A stretch of DNA of 11,108 nt from Dehalococcoidia bacterium (GTDB taxonomy: Bacteria; Chloroflexota; Dehalococcoidia; Lucifugimonadales; Lucifugimonadaceae), in NCBI GenBank assembly GCA_002700125.1, contig PACM01000037.1, forward strand, positions 7,645 through 18,752, in the 5' to 3' direction. The position numbers and the translations under genes are program-made. A model generated the notes under the pieces. The model was not told the DNA's origin, ran no database searches, and saw only the letters and a program-made list of their open reading frames with translations. This document shows, piece by piece, positions 1 through 7,351 of the stretch (the first letter of the stretch is position 1; the number at the start of each line of letters is the position of its first letter).

Positions 1-563
1 CTATGAGTTCCAGCTTCGTGTTTCATCTTGCTGTATACTCCACTACCGTTAATTTCAAACGTTACTTCCTTTATACCACCTAGTCCGTTGTCATTCATAT
101 CAACAAGTTGGAATGTCCAATTCTGCAACTCCGAGTATCTCTGATACATCCTATAAATTTGACCTGCAAACAAGCTCGCTTCATCTCCTCCCGTACCTGC
201 CCTTATTTCAATGATTGCATCCGCCTTATCTCTTATATCTTTAGGTATTAATTGATTTTCCAATTCGTCACCTAAGCTATCAATTTCATCTTCAAGTTCT
301 TCTTGGTCTTTTTTTGCTATTGATATTAAATCTTCGTCAGTTTCTTCTTTTAGGAAACTTTTTGTGGCGTCGAGTTGCTCAATTTTCGACATAAGTGTTT
401 TGTATAAGGCAACAATTTGCTTTAATTCACTGTGTTCTTTTGCTAGTTTGGTGACTTTAGCTATATCTGAAGCATTTACTGGGTCAGACATTAAAATCTC
501 CAGCTCATTAAACCTGCTCTCAATATTTCTCAGTTTCTCTATGGTTGAGTTATCTAACTTCAT
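1..563 (-). CDS. prfA: Peptide chain release factor 1 (RF1), N-terminal part, cut by the window edge
   Basis: RF1 recognises UAA/UAG in the ribosomal A site and triggers peptide release. The minus-strand reading from ATG at 563 gives 187 residues with no stop before the left edge. It opens MKLDNSTIEKLRNIESRF and has a helical, charged N-terminal region (about residues 1-110) typical of RF1/RF2 domain 1. Then comes the hallmark EIRAGTGGDEASLFAG (GTGGDE at about 123-128) and a GVYSKMKHEAGTHR segment that leads into the family's VQRVP stretch. The GGQ hydrolysis loop and the PxT codon-recognition motif lie outside the window, so intactness cannot be judged. RF1 rather than RF2 is favoured by the N-terminal and GTGGDEA-LFAG style. 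The start overlaps the last 14 bases of hisS, so translation is probably coupled; no good Shine-Dalgarno is seen. Confidence 0.95.
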   Translation of the reverse strand, partial: MKLDNSTIEKLRNIESRFNELEILMSDPVNASDIAKVTKLAKEHSELKQIVALYKTLMSKIEQLDATKSFLKEETDEDLISIAKKDQEELEDEIDSLGDELENQLIPKDIRDKADAIIEIRAGTGGDEASLFAGQIYRMYQRYSELQNWTFQLVDMNDNGLGGIKEVTFEINGSGVYSKMKHEAGTH

Positions 564-1866
564 TCTCAGGTGTTAATTTATCTAGAATTTTTTTTGAATC
601 TATCGCAACAGACTGTTCATTTACTGAATTGCTATTGAATTTCAGCTTGATAAGTGTTTTATTGATCTCAAGTTCCTTATCTCCAAATATTAATAAATTT
701 TGTGCCGAAATTGCGTTAGCGTATCTTAATTGTCCTTTTATACTTTTGGATTGAGGCCCAATCACTATAGATATGTTGTTCCTTCTCATTTCTTTGGCTA
801 ATTCTGCCGCTTTCAGTTTTGCTTTTTCAGAAAGTGGAACTATCATTAACTTCGGTCCATTGAGATTATGTGTGTCAGCTTGATATTCAGGCTGTTTCAT
901 TAAATTTAGGATTGCTCTTTCAAGGCCGCTTCCAAAACCTGCAGCGGGAGTTTTTGGACCACCTATAGATTCGACTAAATTGTCGTATCTTCCTCCAGAT
1001 AAAACACTAGATTGTGCTGATCTAGAATCGAAAGGTTGAATTTCAAAAACTGTATTTGTATAGTAATCAAGCCCTCTCACTAGATTAGGGTCTATTTCAT
1101 AGTTAAATCCATCAAATAATTTGATGGTGCTAGACAAAATATTCAAGAAAGAATCCCAGTGTTCCTTAGACTCATCCTCTAAAAAGTCAATTGGTTTCGG
1201 AGCTCCTTTGATTATGTCTTGCAAATTCTTTTCTTTAGAATCGAGAATTCTAATCGGATTTATCTTGAATTTTTTTTGTTCTTCATTGCTGAACTTACTG
1301 ACAAATGGGATAAGATATTGTACCAAAGCCTCTTGGAATTTTTCTCTAGATCTACCTGATCCTATTGAATTTACCTTAACTGTTAACTCTCTGAGACCAA
1401 GATTTGAAAGGTAACTGAGACCTAGATTTATAATTTCTACATCTGCTTCTGGGGAAGGATCTCCAAAAATTTCTACTCCAAATTGATGATGTTGTCTAAG
1501 TCTTCCGCTCTGTGGCCTCTCATGTCTGAACATAGGTCCTAGATAGAATAGCCTGACTGGATATGCTTCATTATGCATTCCGTGTTCGATAAAAGCTCTA
1601 CAAACCGAAGCTGTACCTTCAGGCCTGAGAGTTAATTCATTATTTCCTAGGTCTTTGAAATTGTACATCTCTTTTTGTACTACATCTGTCCCCTCGCCGA
1701 CACCTCTCCTGAATAGCTCAGTTTGTTCAAACATAGGAGTGTCAATTTGATGAAATCCAAAGGTGTGAGCTGTCTTTCTGGCTGTTTTTTCTACGAAGTT
1801 CCAAATATGCTCATCCACTGGAAGGTGATCATTCGTTCCTCTTGGGGCTTTAAATTTCATGTTCAT
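550..1866 (-). CDS. hisS: Histidyl-tRNA synthetase
   Basis: Cytoplasmic class II aminoacyl-tRNA synthetase that charges tRNA-His. It has 438 residues, a normal bacterial length. Visible landmarks: N-terminal APRGTNDHLP (7-16); LRPEGTASVCRAF (80-92), the ATP/histidine pocket loop; motif 2 region RHERPQSGRLRQHHQFG (114-130) with the class II arginine; the HisRS-specific histidine motif LVRGLDYYTNTVFE (262-275) with the catalytic arginine R264; SGGRYDNL (290-297); and motif 3 AGFGSGLERAI (309-319). Residues about 338-430 match the alpha/beta anticodon-binding domain (KLMIVPLSE..., then IVIGPQSKSIKGQLRYANA). The start has two in-frame Met codons (M1 and M3) and no clear Shine-Dalgarno. It overlaps prfA downstream and is divergent from panC. 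All key residues are present, so it should be active. Confidence 0.98.
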   Translation of the reverse strand: MNMKFKAPRGTNDHLPVDEHIWNFVEKTARKTAHTFGFHQIDTPMFEQTELFRRGVGEGTDVVQKEMYNFKDLGNNELTLRPEGTASVCRAFIEHGMHNEAYPVRLFYLGPMFRHERPQSGRLRQHHQFGVEIFGDPSPEADVEIINLGLSYLSNLGLRELTVKVNSIGSGRSREKFQEALVQYLIPFVSKFSNEEQKKFKINPIRILDSKEKNLQDIIKGAPKPIDFLEDESKEHWDSFLNILSSTIKLFDGFNYEIDPNLVRGLDYYTNTVFEIQPFDSRSAQSSVLSGGRYDNLVESIGGPKTPAAGFGSGLERAILNLMKQPEYQADTHNLNGPKLMIVPLSEKAKLKAAELAKEMRRNNISIVIGPQSKSIKGQLRYANAISAQNLLIFGDKELEINKTLIKLKFNSNSVNEQSVAIDSKKILDKLTPENEVR

Positions 1867-1978
1867 TCTGGATAATATTTTATGAAATAGTTAAAAATTT
1901 TAGGATATAGTAATTCTAATTAAACTTACATATTAAAACGATATCAAATTAAAGATTTATTATTACGGATAAAATAAG
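1867..1978. other. Divergent intergenic region hisS / panC
   Basis: A 112-base, very A/T-rich gap between two divergent genes, so it must carry promoters for both directions. I see several -10-like hexamers close to each start codon: TATTAT at 1958-1963 for panC, and TAAAAT and TATTAT within 20 bases of the hisS ATG on the minus strand. None is paired with a convincing -35. Their closeness to the start codons would give very short or absent leaders. No hairpin stands out. Confidence 0.4.
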
Positions 1979-2818
1979 ATGAGAATTGTCGAGTCAATAA
2001 AAGAAATGGAAGAACTGTGCAAAAGTTCAAGTGATAGTGCAGTTGTTCCTACTATGGGCGCTTTACACTCTGGACACGTTGCCTTGTTGAAAGAGGCTAG
2101 AAAATCAGAAGTTGTGATAGCTACCTTGTTCGTTAATCCTCTACAGTTTAATGATTCTTCAGATTATGAACTTTACCCAAGAACATTAGATGAAGACATA
2201 AATATTTTTAATCAGTGCAAGGTTGATATTCTGTTCAAGCCTTCGAAAGAAGATATATTAAGACCTGGATCCTTCCAGAATATTTCTGCAGGCTACGAAG
2301 GAGAACTCTGGGAGGGAAAATTCAGGAAAGGACACTTCGATGGCGTTTTAACTATAGTGAACAAGATATTTCAGATTACTAAACCTAGAAGAGCCATTTT
2401 TGGGACTAAGGACATCCAGCAGGTGGCTTTGATTAGTGATAAATTAGGCCGCAAGCATAATGTAGATATCGTTTCTGTTGAAACTGTACGTAATTCAGAC
2501 GGACTAGCTTTTAGTAGCAGGAACCGTTTGCTATCCGATAAAGGGTTATCGAAAGCAACCATTATCTATAATGCTTTACGAGAAGGCGTTTTGGAGTGCG
2601 GGAAGGGATCAAGCCCAGAGATGGTTATAAAACGAATTGATCAAATTCTAGCATCAGAACCTGACTTCAAGAAACAATATGCTGGAATTGACTTTTTCCT
2701 TATAGATGGCACCAAAAAGTTGGTAATACTAGTTGCTGGCTTTGTAGAGGGTGTTAGATTGATCGATAATATGATTTATGATACACATACTTATGAAAAA
2801 TATTCTGCATCTTTATAA
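1979..2818 (+). CDS. panC: Pantothenate synthetase (pantoate--beta-alanine ligase)
   Basis: Cytoplasmic enzyme that joins pantoate and beta-alanine using ATP through a pantoyl-adenylate, the last step to vitamin B5 and thus coenzyme A. It has 279 residues, the usual length. The nucleotidyltransferase HIGH-like motif is TMGALHSGH (25-33), with H30 and H33 matching the two active-site histidines. FVNPLQFN (51-58) supplies the pantoate-binding glutamine. KGHFDGVLTIVNKIF (117-131) and FGTKDIQQ (141-148) follow, with K144 in the ATP-phosphate position. SSRNRLLS (179-186) is the KMSKS-equivalent. The common FGEKDYQQ reads FGTKDIQQ here, a mild divergence. No other pantothenate gene (panB, panD) is adjacent. 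The gene is divergent from hisS and runs tail-to-tail into the operon beyond, overlapping it by 28 bases. Confidence 0.97.
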   Translation: MRIVESIKEMEELCKSSSDSAVVPTMGALHSGHVALLKEARKSEVVIATLFVNPLQFNDSSDYELYPRTLDEDINIFNQCKVDILFKPSKEDILRPGSFQNISAGYEGELWEGKFRKGHFDGVLTIVNKIFQITKPRRAIFGTKDIQQVALISDKLGRKHNVDIVSVETVRNSDGLAFSSRNRLLSDKGLSKATIIYNALREGVLECGKGSSPEMVIKRIDQILASEPDFKKQYAGIDFFLIDGTKKLVILVAGFVEGVRLIDNMIYDTHTYEKYSASL

Positions 2819-3303
2819 AGCCTTACCTTTTCAACATATGTTGCAAAACTTACTTTTATAAGTTCAACGTGTCTCTCATTTACCTCACCTCTGATCCGAG
2901 CAGGACTCCCCATTACCAGTGACCTGCTTGGTATTTTCATATTTTCTAGTACCACTGAACCTGCTGCTATAAGAGAAAATTCTCCAACTTCAACTCCTTC
3001 GTTTAGTATAGCGCCGTTTCCAAGAAGACAGTTGTCTGAGATAAGTTTTGCGTGACACACAACTCCGTGCCCTATAGTTACGTTATTTCCTATACTTGTG
3101 TCTTGGTCAGAGTGTAGAACACTATTGTCCTGTATGTTAGTCCTCTCTCCTATTTCTATTTTTCCATTGTCCGCTCTTATAACTGCTCCAGGCCAAACAC
3201 TTGAAAGAGTTCTTAATTGAACGTCCCCTATAATCTGAGAAGTTGGGTCAACATAGCAATCGGGCTCAATATCAGGAAATTTGTTGTTTACTTTTATTAA
3301 CAT
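2791..3303 (-). CDS. Gamma-carbonic anhydrase-like hexapeptide-repeat protein (YrdA/PaaY type)
   Basis: A 170-residue left-handed beta-helix protein built from hexapeptide repeats (for example IGDVQL, IGERTN, IGNNVT, IGHGVV), the fold of trimeric gamma-class carbonic anhydrases. The three zinc-ligand histidines are present: H64 in SVLHSD, and H79 and H84 in IGHGVVCHA. R43 and D45 (IRAD) and Q58-D59 (NIQD) match the conserved trimer-interface and active-site residues. The acidic proton-shuttle loop of archaeal Cam is absent, as in the YrdA/CamH subfamily, so CO2 hydration activity is possible but not assured. The usual GMGA turn reads GNGA (96-99). It is the last gene of the gatC-gatA-lipoprotein operon, starts 2 bases after the lipoprotein stop without a Shine-Dalgarno (coupled translation), and overlaps the panC tail. 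Confidence 0.92.
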   Translation of the reverse strand: MLIKVNNKFPDIEPDCYVDPTSQIIGDVQLRTLSSVWPGAVIRADNGKIEIGERTNIQDNSVLHSDQDTSIGNNVTIGHGVVCHAKLISDNCLLGNGAILNEGVEVGEFSLIAAGSVVLENMKIPSRSLVMGSPARIRGEVNERHVELIKVSFATYVEKVRLYKDAEYFS

Positions 3304-3305
3304 GT

Positions 3306-3728
3306 TTATTGTGGGTATGAATTAAAATGAAGATCCAAGGTTACAATTTCAGGCGCATCTAACTTCTTCATAATAAATGTTTCTTTTGATTCGATAGTAT
3401 TTCCTGAAGTACTTTGTAAATGAAAAGTTACTACCGCTTTTTCCTTAGCTAGTAATTCAGCCTCTTTTAAACTATGAGGTGCTACCAATACGTTCATATA
3501 TCTTCCCGAAAGTGTTGTAACTGGCTTTGATTTTGATTTTCCAAATTTAGCTAAAATAATGGTACCTTCACGTATTGGCTTATCATCTACTGAAGCATCA
3601 CCCATAAATACATACGGAAACGCTGGTGGTCCTTCTTCAGGTGGTGGCATGGTTTCCATAACCTCAGTAGTCCCACAAGAGATTATAATCAAGGCAGTGG
3701 CCAAGAAATATAATAACTTACTGTTCAT
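3306..3728 (-). CDS. Small lipoprotein with a predicted beta-sandwich (Ig/carboxypeptidase-regulatory-like) domain
   Basis: The 140-residue product has a type II signal peptide: short basic start (MNSK), hydrophobic stretch to about I16, and lipobox I-I-S-C with the lipidated cysteine at C18. Residue +2 is Gly, so there is no inner-membrane retention signal of the Asp type. A Pro/Glu-rich linker (about 24-37) leads into a domain starting FPYVFMGDASVDDKPIREG, with PVTTLSGRYMNVLV at 69-82. That pattern resembles carboxypeptidase-regulatory/CNA-B-like strands (TT..GRY). I recall similar 'PYVF.G...VDG.P...GT' units in Dehalococcoidia secreted proteins, but have not searched. It overlaps gatA by ATGA and is followed closely by the gamma-CA gene. 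Function unknown; an extracytoplasmic location is well supported, the domain assignment is tentative. Confidence 0.8.
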   Translation of the reverse strand: MNSKLLYFLATALIIISCGTTEVMETMPPPEEGPPAFPYVFMGDASVDDKPIREGTIILAKFGKSKSKPVTTLSGRYMNVLVAPHSLKEAELLAKEKAVVTFHLQSTSGNTIESKETFIMKKLDAPEIVTLDLHFNSYPQ

Positions 3729-5179
3729 ATGCTAATTTTAACTCCATTGTTCCAACTAAGTTTTTCTTCAATTATTTTTGATGCCATTAACAAAAAAGGT
3801 TCTGAAAAATTTGGTCCCATTAGCTGGAGTCCTACAGGCAATCCTTCCGACATTCCGCAAGGAATTGATATCGCTGGAATACCAGCAATATTAGCTGGCA
3901 TAGTACATATATCGTTTTGGTACATTAATATAGGATCATTTGTCAAAGACCCTATTTGAAATGCTGTTGTAGGAGACGTAGGCGATATCACAATATCATA
4001 GTTACTAAATACCTTGTTAAAAGATTCGATAATTAATCCTCTTATTTTTTGGGCTTTATCGTAATAATCATCGTAATATCCTGAAGATAGAGCAAAAGTT
4101 CCAAGCAAAATTCTTCTTTTCACTTCGTCGCCAAAATTGGATCTGGTTAAGTTAATAGTATCCCAAGAACTGCTTCCTGACTGGTCGGAAATTCCATATT
4201 TTATTCCATCAAATCTATTGAGATTGGATGACGCCTCCGACGGAGCAGTGAGATAATATACTGGTAAAGACTCTCCTATATAAGGAATATTAATTTTTTC
4301 AATAGTAGCACCAAGCTCAGAGATTTTAGATACAGTATTATCAAAAACAGACTTCACGTTTTGATTGATGTTCTCGTTAATTAAGTCTTCGCATATCGCT
4401 ATTTTTAAATCCTTCAAATTTCGAGATTTTTCAAAATTAAAGTCTGGGATCTGTTTTTTTGAGGTCAGATCTTTGGGATCATATCCTTTTATCACGTTAT
4501 AAAGTAACTCGCAGTCTTCGACGTTTTTAGCAAATGGTCCTATTTGATCATAAGAACTTCCAAATGCAATTAAGCCGATTCTGCTCACAGCTCCATAGGT
4601 TGGTTTTAATCCTACCACTCCACAAAGAGATGCAGGTTGCCTGATACTTCCGCCAGTATCTGATCCTATACTTAGTAATGACTGAGATGCTGCCACTGAA
4701 GCTGCAGATCCACCACTACTACCACCTGGTACCTTTTCTGTATCCCAAGGATTTCGACAACATTTGAAGAAAGAATTTTCATTTGACGAGCCCATAGCAA
4801 ATTCATCACAATTTGCTTTGCTTATTATAATAGCACCTGCATCTTTCAGCTTTTTTACTACCGTGGCATCATAAGGGGGGATGTAATTGCTTAAAATATT
4901 GGAACCAGCTGTAGTCAGAATATTGCTTGTAGAAATAACATCTTTGACAGAGATAGGAACACCGAGTAATGGTTTCTCCATATGATCATCTAGATTTTCA
5001 TCAATCATTTTTGCTTGTTCTAGGGCGTGCTCAGTGCAGATAGTTATGAGAGAGTTAATCTGAGAATTAACTCTCTGAGATCTGTCGAGATAAATATTTG
5101 TTATTTCAGTAGCTGTAACTTCTTTACTTTTAATTAACTTTATACAAGATGTTGCAGTAAGATCTTTTGGGTTAGTCAT
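3725..5179 (-). CDS. gatA: Glu-tRNA(Gln)/Asp-tRNA(Asn) amidotransferase subunit A
   Basis: Glutaminase subunit of GatCAB: it frees ammonia from glutamine or asparagine, which GatB uses to convert misacylated Glu-tRNA-Gln (or Asp-tRNA-Asn). From the ATG at 5179 the protein has 484 residues. The Ser-cisSer-Lys triad then falls at K79 (GVPISVKDV), S154 (PGGSSGGSAA) and S178 (GSDTGGSIRQPA), the same numbers as in Staphylococcus aureus GatA. A longer reading from TTG at 5200 is possible, but the ATG has AGGTGA about 10 bases upstream, overlapping the gatC stop, which decides the start. Other family blocks are DQIGPFAKNVEDCE, APSEASSNLNRFDG, EVKRRILLGTFALSSGYYD and IAGIPAISIPCG. gatB is not in the window, so it lies elsewhere. 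The presence of GatCA suggests the organism lacks GlnRS and/or AsnRS. Confidence 0.98.
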   Translation of the reverse strand: MTNPKDLTATSCIKLIKSKEVTATEITNIYLDRSQRVNSQINSLITICTEHALEQAKMIDENLDDHMEKPLLGVPISVKDVISTSNILTTAGSNILSNYIPPYDATVVKKLKDAGAIIISKANCDEFAMGSSNENSFFKCCRNPWDTEKVPGGSSGGSAASVAASQSLLSIGSDTGGSIRQPASLCGVVGLKPTYGAVSRIGLIAFGSSYDQIGPFAKNVEDCELLYNVIKGYDPKDLTSKKQIPDFNFEKSRNLKDLKIAICEDLINENINQNVKSVFDNTVSKISELGATIEKINIPYIGESLPVYYLTAPSEASSNLNRFDGIKYGISDQSGSSSWDTINLTRSNFGDEVKRRILLGTFALSSGYYDDYYDKAQKIRGLIIESFNKVFSNYDIVISPTSPTTAFQIGSLTNDPILMYQNDICTMPANIAGIPAISIPCGMSEGLPVGLQLMGPNFSEPFLLMASKIIEEKLSWNNGVKISI

Positions 5180-5189
5180 TGGTTGCTCT

Positions 5190-5501
5190 TCACCTATCAA
5201 GTATTTTTTTTATTTTAAAAAAACCATTCTCCTTAGATGGGGCGTTCTGGAATACCTGTTCTTTTGAAAAACTATCCTGCACTTTGTCATCTCTTAAGTA
5301 CTCCACAGGATGTATTTTATTGTCTTGAATTTCCCAATATTTGGACTCGAAGGTTGACGTATCTATCCTTTGTAAAGATGAGAAATGTGAAATAATTTCA
5401 CTGATTTGTTTTCCAAACAAATTTTCTTCTTCGCTACTCAAATTCAATTTTGCGAGTTCAGAGATGTGTAGGATGTTAAACTGTTTTTCTTTTCCGCTCA
5501 T
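5190..5501 (-). CDS. gatC: Glu-tRNA(Gln)/Asp-tRNA(Asn) amidotransferase subunit C
   Basis: Small subunit that wraps around and stabilises the GatA-GatB interface. It has 103 residues, normal for GatC. The N-terminal half carries the family pattern HISELAKLNLSSEE (residues 11-24) followed by a helix ending FSSLQRIDT. The C-terminal half has LRDDKV, then FQNAPSKENGFFKIKKIL, matching the usual 'LR.D.V ... NAP....GFF.VP.I' tail. It is the first gene of the minus-strand operon, with gatA starting 10 bases after its TGA. There is no Shine-Dalgarno before the ATG, but a perfect TATAAT lies 11 bases upstream, implying a very short leader. Confidence 0.95.
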   Translation of the reverse strand: MSGKEKQFNILHISELAKLNLSSEEENLFGKQISEIISHFSSLQRIDTSTFESKYWEIQDNKIHPVEYLRDDKVQDSFSKEQVFQNAPSKENGFFKIKKILDR

Positions 5502-5512
5502 TTAGGTAAATA

Positions 5513-5518
5513 ATTATA
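5513..5518 (-). promoter_or_regulatory. -10 element for the gatC operon
   Basis: On the minus strand this reads TATAAT, an exact sigma70-type -10, preceded by TTG. No -35 hexamer is found at 16-18 bases. A start point about 7 bases downstream would fall near 5506, leaving only about 5 bases before the gatC ATG, which also lacks a Shine-Dalgarno. It sits only 5 bases from the -35 of the opposing pyrG promoter, so the two polymerases should compete. Confidence 0.5.
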
Positions 5519-5523
5519 CAATA

Positions 5524-5553
5524 TTGACAGAGAATGCCCTATCTTCTTAGAAT
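5524..5553 (+). promoter_or_regulatory. pyrG promoter (TTGACA-N18-TAGAAT)
   Basis: An exact -35 TTGACA (5524-5529) is followed after 18 bases by TAGAAT (5548-5553), five of six matches to TATAAT. The predicted start point is near 5560, giving a leader of about 40 bases before the pyrG ATG at 5602. This argues against the in-frame ATG at 5557 being the start, because it would sit at or before the transcription start. Confidence 0.7.
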
Positions 5554-5574
5554 GCTATGTATTGTTTGATAGGG
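5537..5574. repeat. Inverted repeat CCCTATC-N24-GATAGGG around the pyrG start point
   Basis: CCCTATC at 5537-5543 and its exact reverse complement GATAGGG at 5568-5574 bracket the -10 and the predicted start point of pyrG. The half-sites are 31 bases apart centre to centre, close to three turns of B-DNA, so they lie on the same helix face. This could be a two-site operator. As RNA only the second arm would be transcribed, so it is not a leader hairpin. Chance occurrence in A/T-rich DNA is possible. Confidence 0.4.
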
Positions 5575-5601
5575 TTCTTAATTTTTGAGGATAAGGATGT
5601 A

Positions 5602-7230
5602 ATGACAAAGTATATCTTTGTAACAGGCGGAGTTGTGAGTTCCCTGGGTAAGGGGATTGTATCGGCGTCTATTGGAAGAATCCTAAAAAATAAAAATGTA
5701 AAAGTTTCAATTATGAAGCTTGACCCTTACTTGAATGTTGATCCTGGTACTATGTCACCCTTTCAACATGGCGAAGTCTTTGTGACATCAGATGGCGCAG
5801 AGACTGACTTGGACTTGGGGCACTATGAACGTTTTATAGACGAAGAACTCACCGCATATTCCAGTACAACCGCAGGCACAATTTATAGGGAGATTATTGA
5901 TAATGAGCGCAAGGGAGTGTATTTAGGAGGCACTATACAGACGATTCCTCACGTTACCAATCAGATCAAAAGCAAGATCTTCCTTGCAGCTGAAAAAGCA
6001 GAAGCAGATGTTATGATCATTGAGGTTGGAGGAACTGTCGGAGATATTGAAGGACAACCTTTCATTGAAGCAATCAGACAAATCAGGACTGAGTACGGTT
6101 CAGAGAATTCACTCTTTCTTCACTTAACACTTCTACCCAAGTTAGGTGCAACCGGAGAAATTAAAACAAAGCCCACACAACACAGTATAAATGCGTTAAG
6201 AGCACTAGGCATACAACCTGATTTTTTGGTTTGCAGAAGTGATGAGGAGATAGAACAAGACGTGAAGGATAAGTTGTCATTACACTGTGACGTTAAATTA
6301 GATAGAATATTCTCTCTTGAAACACTCGATACTATTTATGCTGTTCCGACAACGCTTGAAAAACAACAATTGGGGAGCAAGATTTCCGAATTTTTGAGCC
6401 TAAATGGTAAAGATTCTAATCTCGCTGAATGGGAAGATATGGTGAGCGTAATTAGGTCGGAGAAGAATTCGATCAAAATTGGCATTGTAGGCAAATATAC
6501 TGAACTGACAGATTCATATCTATCAGTTAAAGAAGCTGTCCTTCATGCTGGTATACATCATCAAGTGAATGTTGAATTAAAATGGATCTCCTCAGATGAA
6601 CTGGAGCGTGAGAGTGTAGAAAAATCACTATCTAACCTTTCAGGAATAATAGTTCCAGGAGGTTTTGGATCACGAGGTATCAATGGGATGATTGAATGTG
6701 CAAAATTTGCTAGAAATCATAAAGTGCCTTATTTAGGGTTATGTTTAGGAATGCAGATTATGGTTATCGAATTTGCGAGATCGGTATTAGGAAAGGAAGA
6801 TGCTAACTCCATAGAGTTTGATCCTAAAACTAATAATCCGTTGATTGCATTCCTTCCTGGACAAGAGTTAGTTAAAGAAAAAGGAGCAAGTATGAGACTT
6901 GGAAACTATCCCTGTGTTTTAAGAGAAGACTCCAAAGTCTTTGAAATTTATGGCAGATCTGAAATTGTTGAACGCCATAGGCATAGGTACGAAGTGAACA
7001 ACGATTATAAGAGCGAGCTTGAATCAGAAGGGTTGCAACATACTGGTGTTTCTCCGGATGGTAAATTAATTGAGATAATGGAGATCAAAGATCATCCTTT
7101 CATGATTGGTAGTCAATTTCATCCAGAATTTCTGTCTCGCCCTAACCAACCACATCCTCTATTTAGAGATTTTATACAAGCTTCCCTTGACACTGTAATA
7201 GCAGGTGATCAAATAAGAATGATCGGTTGA
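5602..7230 (+). CDS. pyrG: CTP synthase (glutamine-hydrolysing)
   Basis: Converts UTP to CTP with ATP and glutamine, the committed step to cytidine nucleotides. From ATG at 5602 it has 542 residues (E. coli 545). The start gives the family's invariant opening [18 protein letters not shown], with the P-loop lysine at K17, and has AAGGA 4 bases upstream. The in-frame ATG at 5557 adds 15 atypical residues and lies at the predicted transcription start. Amidoligase domain about 1-265: [48 protein letters not shown]. GATase domain about 290-535: oxyanion loop GGFGSRG (353-359), nucleophile C381 in [10 protein letters not shown]507 and E509 in SQFHPEF, plus RHRHRYEVN. All catalytic residues are present. 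The GGGC-type start used for reiterative-transcription control in Bacillus is not seen. Confidence 0.98.
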   Translation: MTKYIFVTGGVVSSLGKGIVSASIGRILKNKNVKVSIMKLDPYLNVDPGTMSPFQHGEVFVTSDGAETDLDLGHYERFIDEELTAYSSTTAGTIYREIIDNERKGVYLGGTIQTIPHVTNQIKSKIFLAAEKAEADVMIIEVGGTVGDIEGQPFIEAIRQIRTEYGSENSLFLHLTLLPKLGATGEIKTKPTQHSINALRALGIQPDFLVCRSDEEIEQDVKDKLSLHCDVKLDRIFSLETLDTIYAVPTTLEKQQLGSKISEFLSLNGKDSNLAEWEDMVSVIRSEKNSIKIGIVGKYTELTDSYLSVKEAVLHAGIHHQVNVELKWISSDELERESVEKSLSNLSGIIVPGGFGSRGINGMIECAKFARNHKVPYLGLCLGMQIMVIEFARSVLGKEDANSIEFDPKTNNPLIAFLPGQELVKEKGASMRLGNYPCVLREDSKVFEIYGRSEIVERHRHRYEVNNDYKSELESEGLQHTGVSPDGKLIEIMEIKDHPFMIGSQFHPEFLSRPNQPHPLFRDFIQASLDTVIAGDQIRMIG

Positions 7231-7250
7231 CTTGGGGTTGTAATTTGCAA

Positions 7251-7268
7251 CACATATTGATTTATGTG
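7251..7268. repeat. 18-bp dyad CACATA-N6-TATGTG between pyrG and rho
   Basis: A perfect 6-bp inverted repeat with a 6-base centre (TTGATT), 20 bases after the pyrG stop. As RNA it would form a weak hairpin without a following U-run, so it is a poor intrinsic terminator. As DNA its size fits a dimeric repressor site ahead of rho. A smaller stem (GTTG/CAAC, 7237-7251) shares its left base. No convincing rho promoter was found in the 121-base gap, so rho may be partly co-transcribed with pyrG. Confidence 0.35.
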
Positions 7269-7351
7269 AAAATGTAGGCATCCAACTTCTGAGTTACTTT
7301 ATATTTTCTTAAATTTTTAAACAAATTAGTAAACTCTATGAGGCGTTCGTA

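Noticed and set aside
364..754. Short plus-strand frames over prfA/hisS
   Set aside because: They lie antisense to well-supported RF1 and HisRS coding sequence and show no family resemblance.
5180..5200. TTG start at 5200 for gatA
   Set aside because: The ATG at 5179 has a Shine-Dalgarno-like AGGTGA and places the catalytic triad at K79, S154 and S178 as in known GatA.
3725..5501. A complete gatCAB operon
   Set aside because: Only gatC and gatA are present; the next genes are a lipoprotein and a gamma-CA-like protein, so gatB must be elsewhere.
5557..5601. Upstream in-frame ATG giving CTP synthase 15 extra residues
   Set aside because: It coincides with the predicted transcription start, lacks a ribosome site, and the family's conserved N-terminus starts exactly at the ATG at 5602.
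5560..5601. Bacillus-style pyrG attenuation by reiterative G addition
   Set aside because: The predicted start region has no GGGC and the short leader has no terminator hairpin.
7338..7340. ATG just upstream of rho as its start codon
   Set aside because: It is in a different frame from rho; the in-frame TTG at 7352 has GAGG at good spacing.
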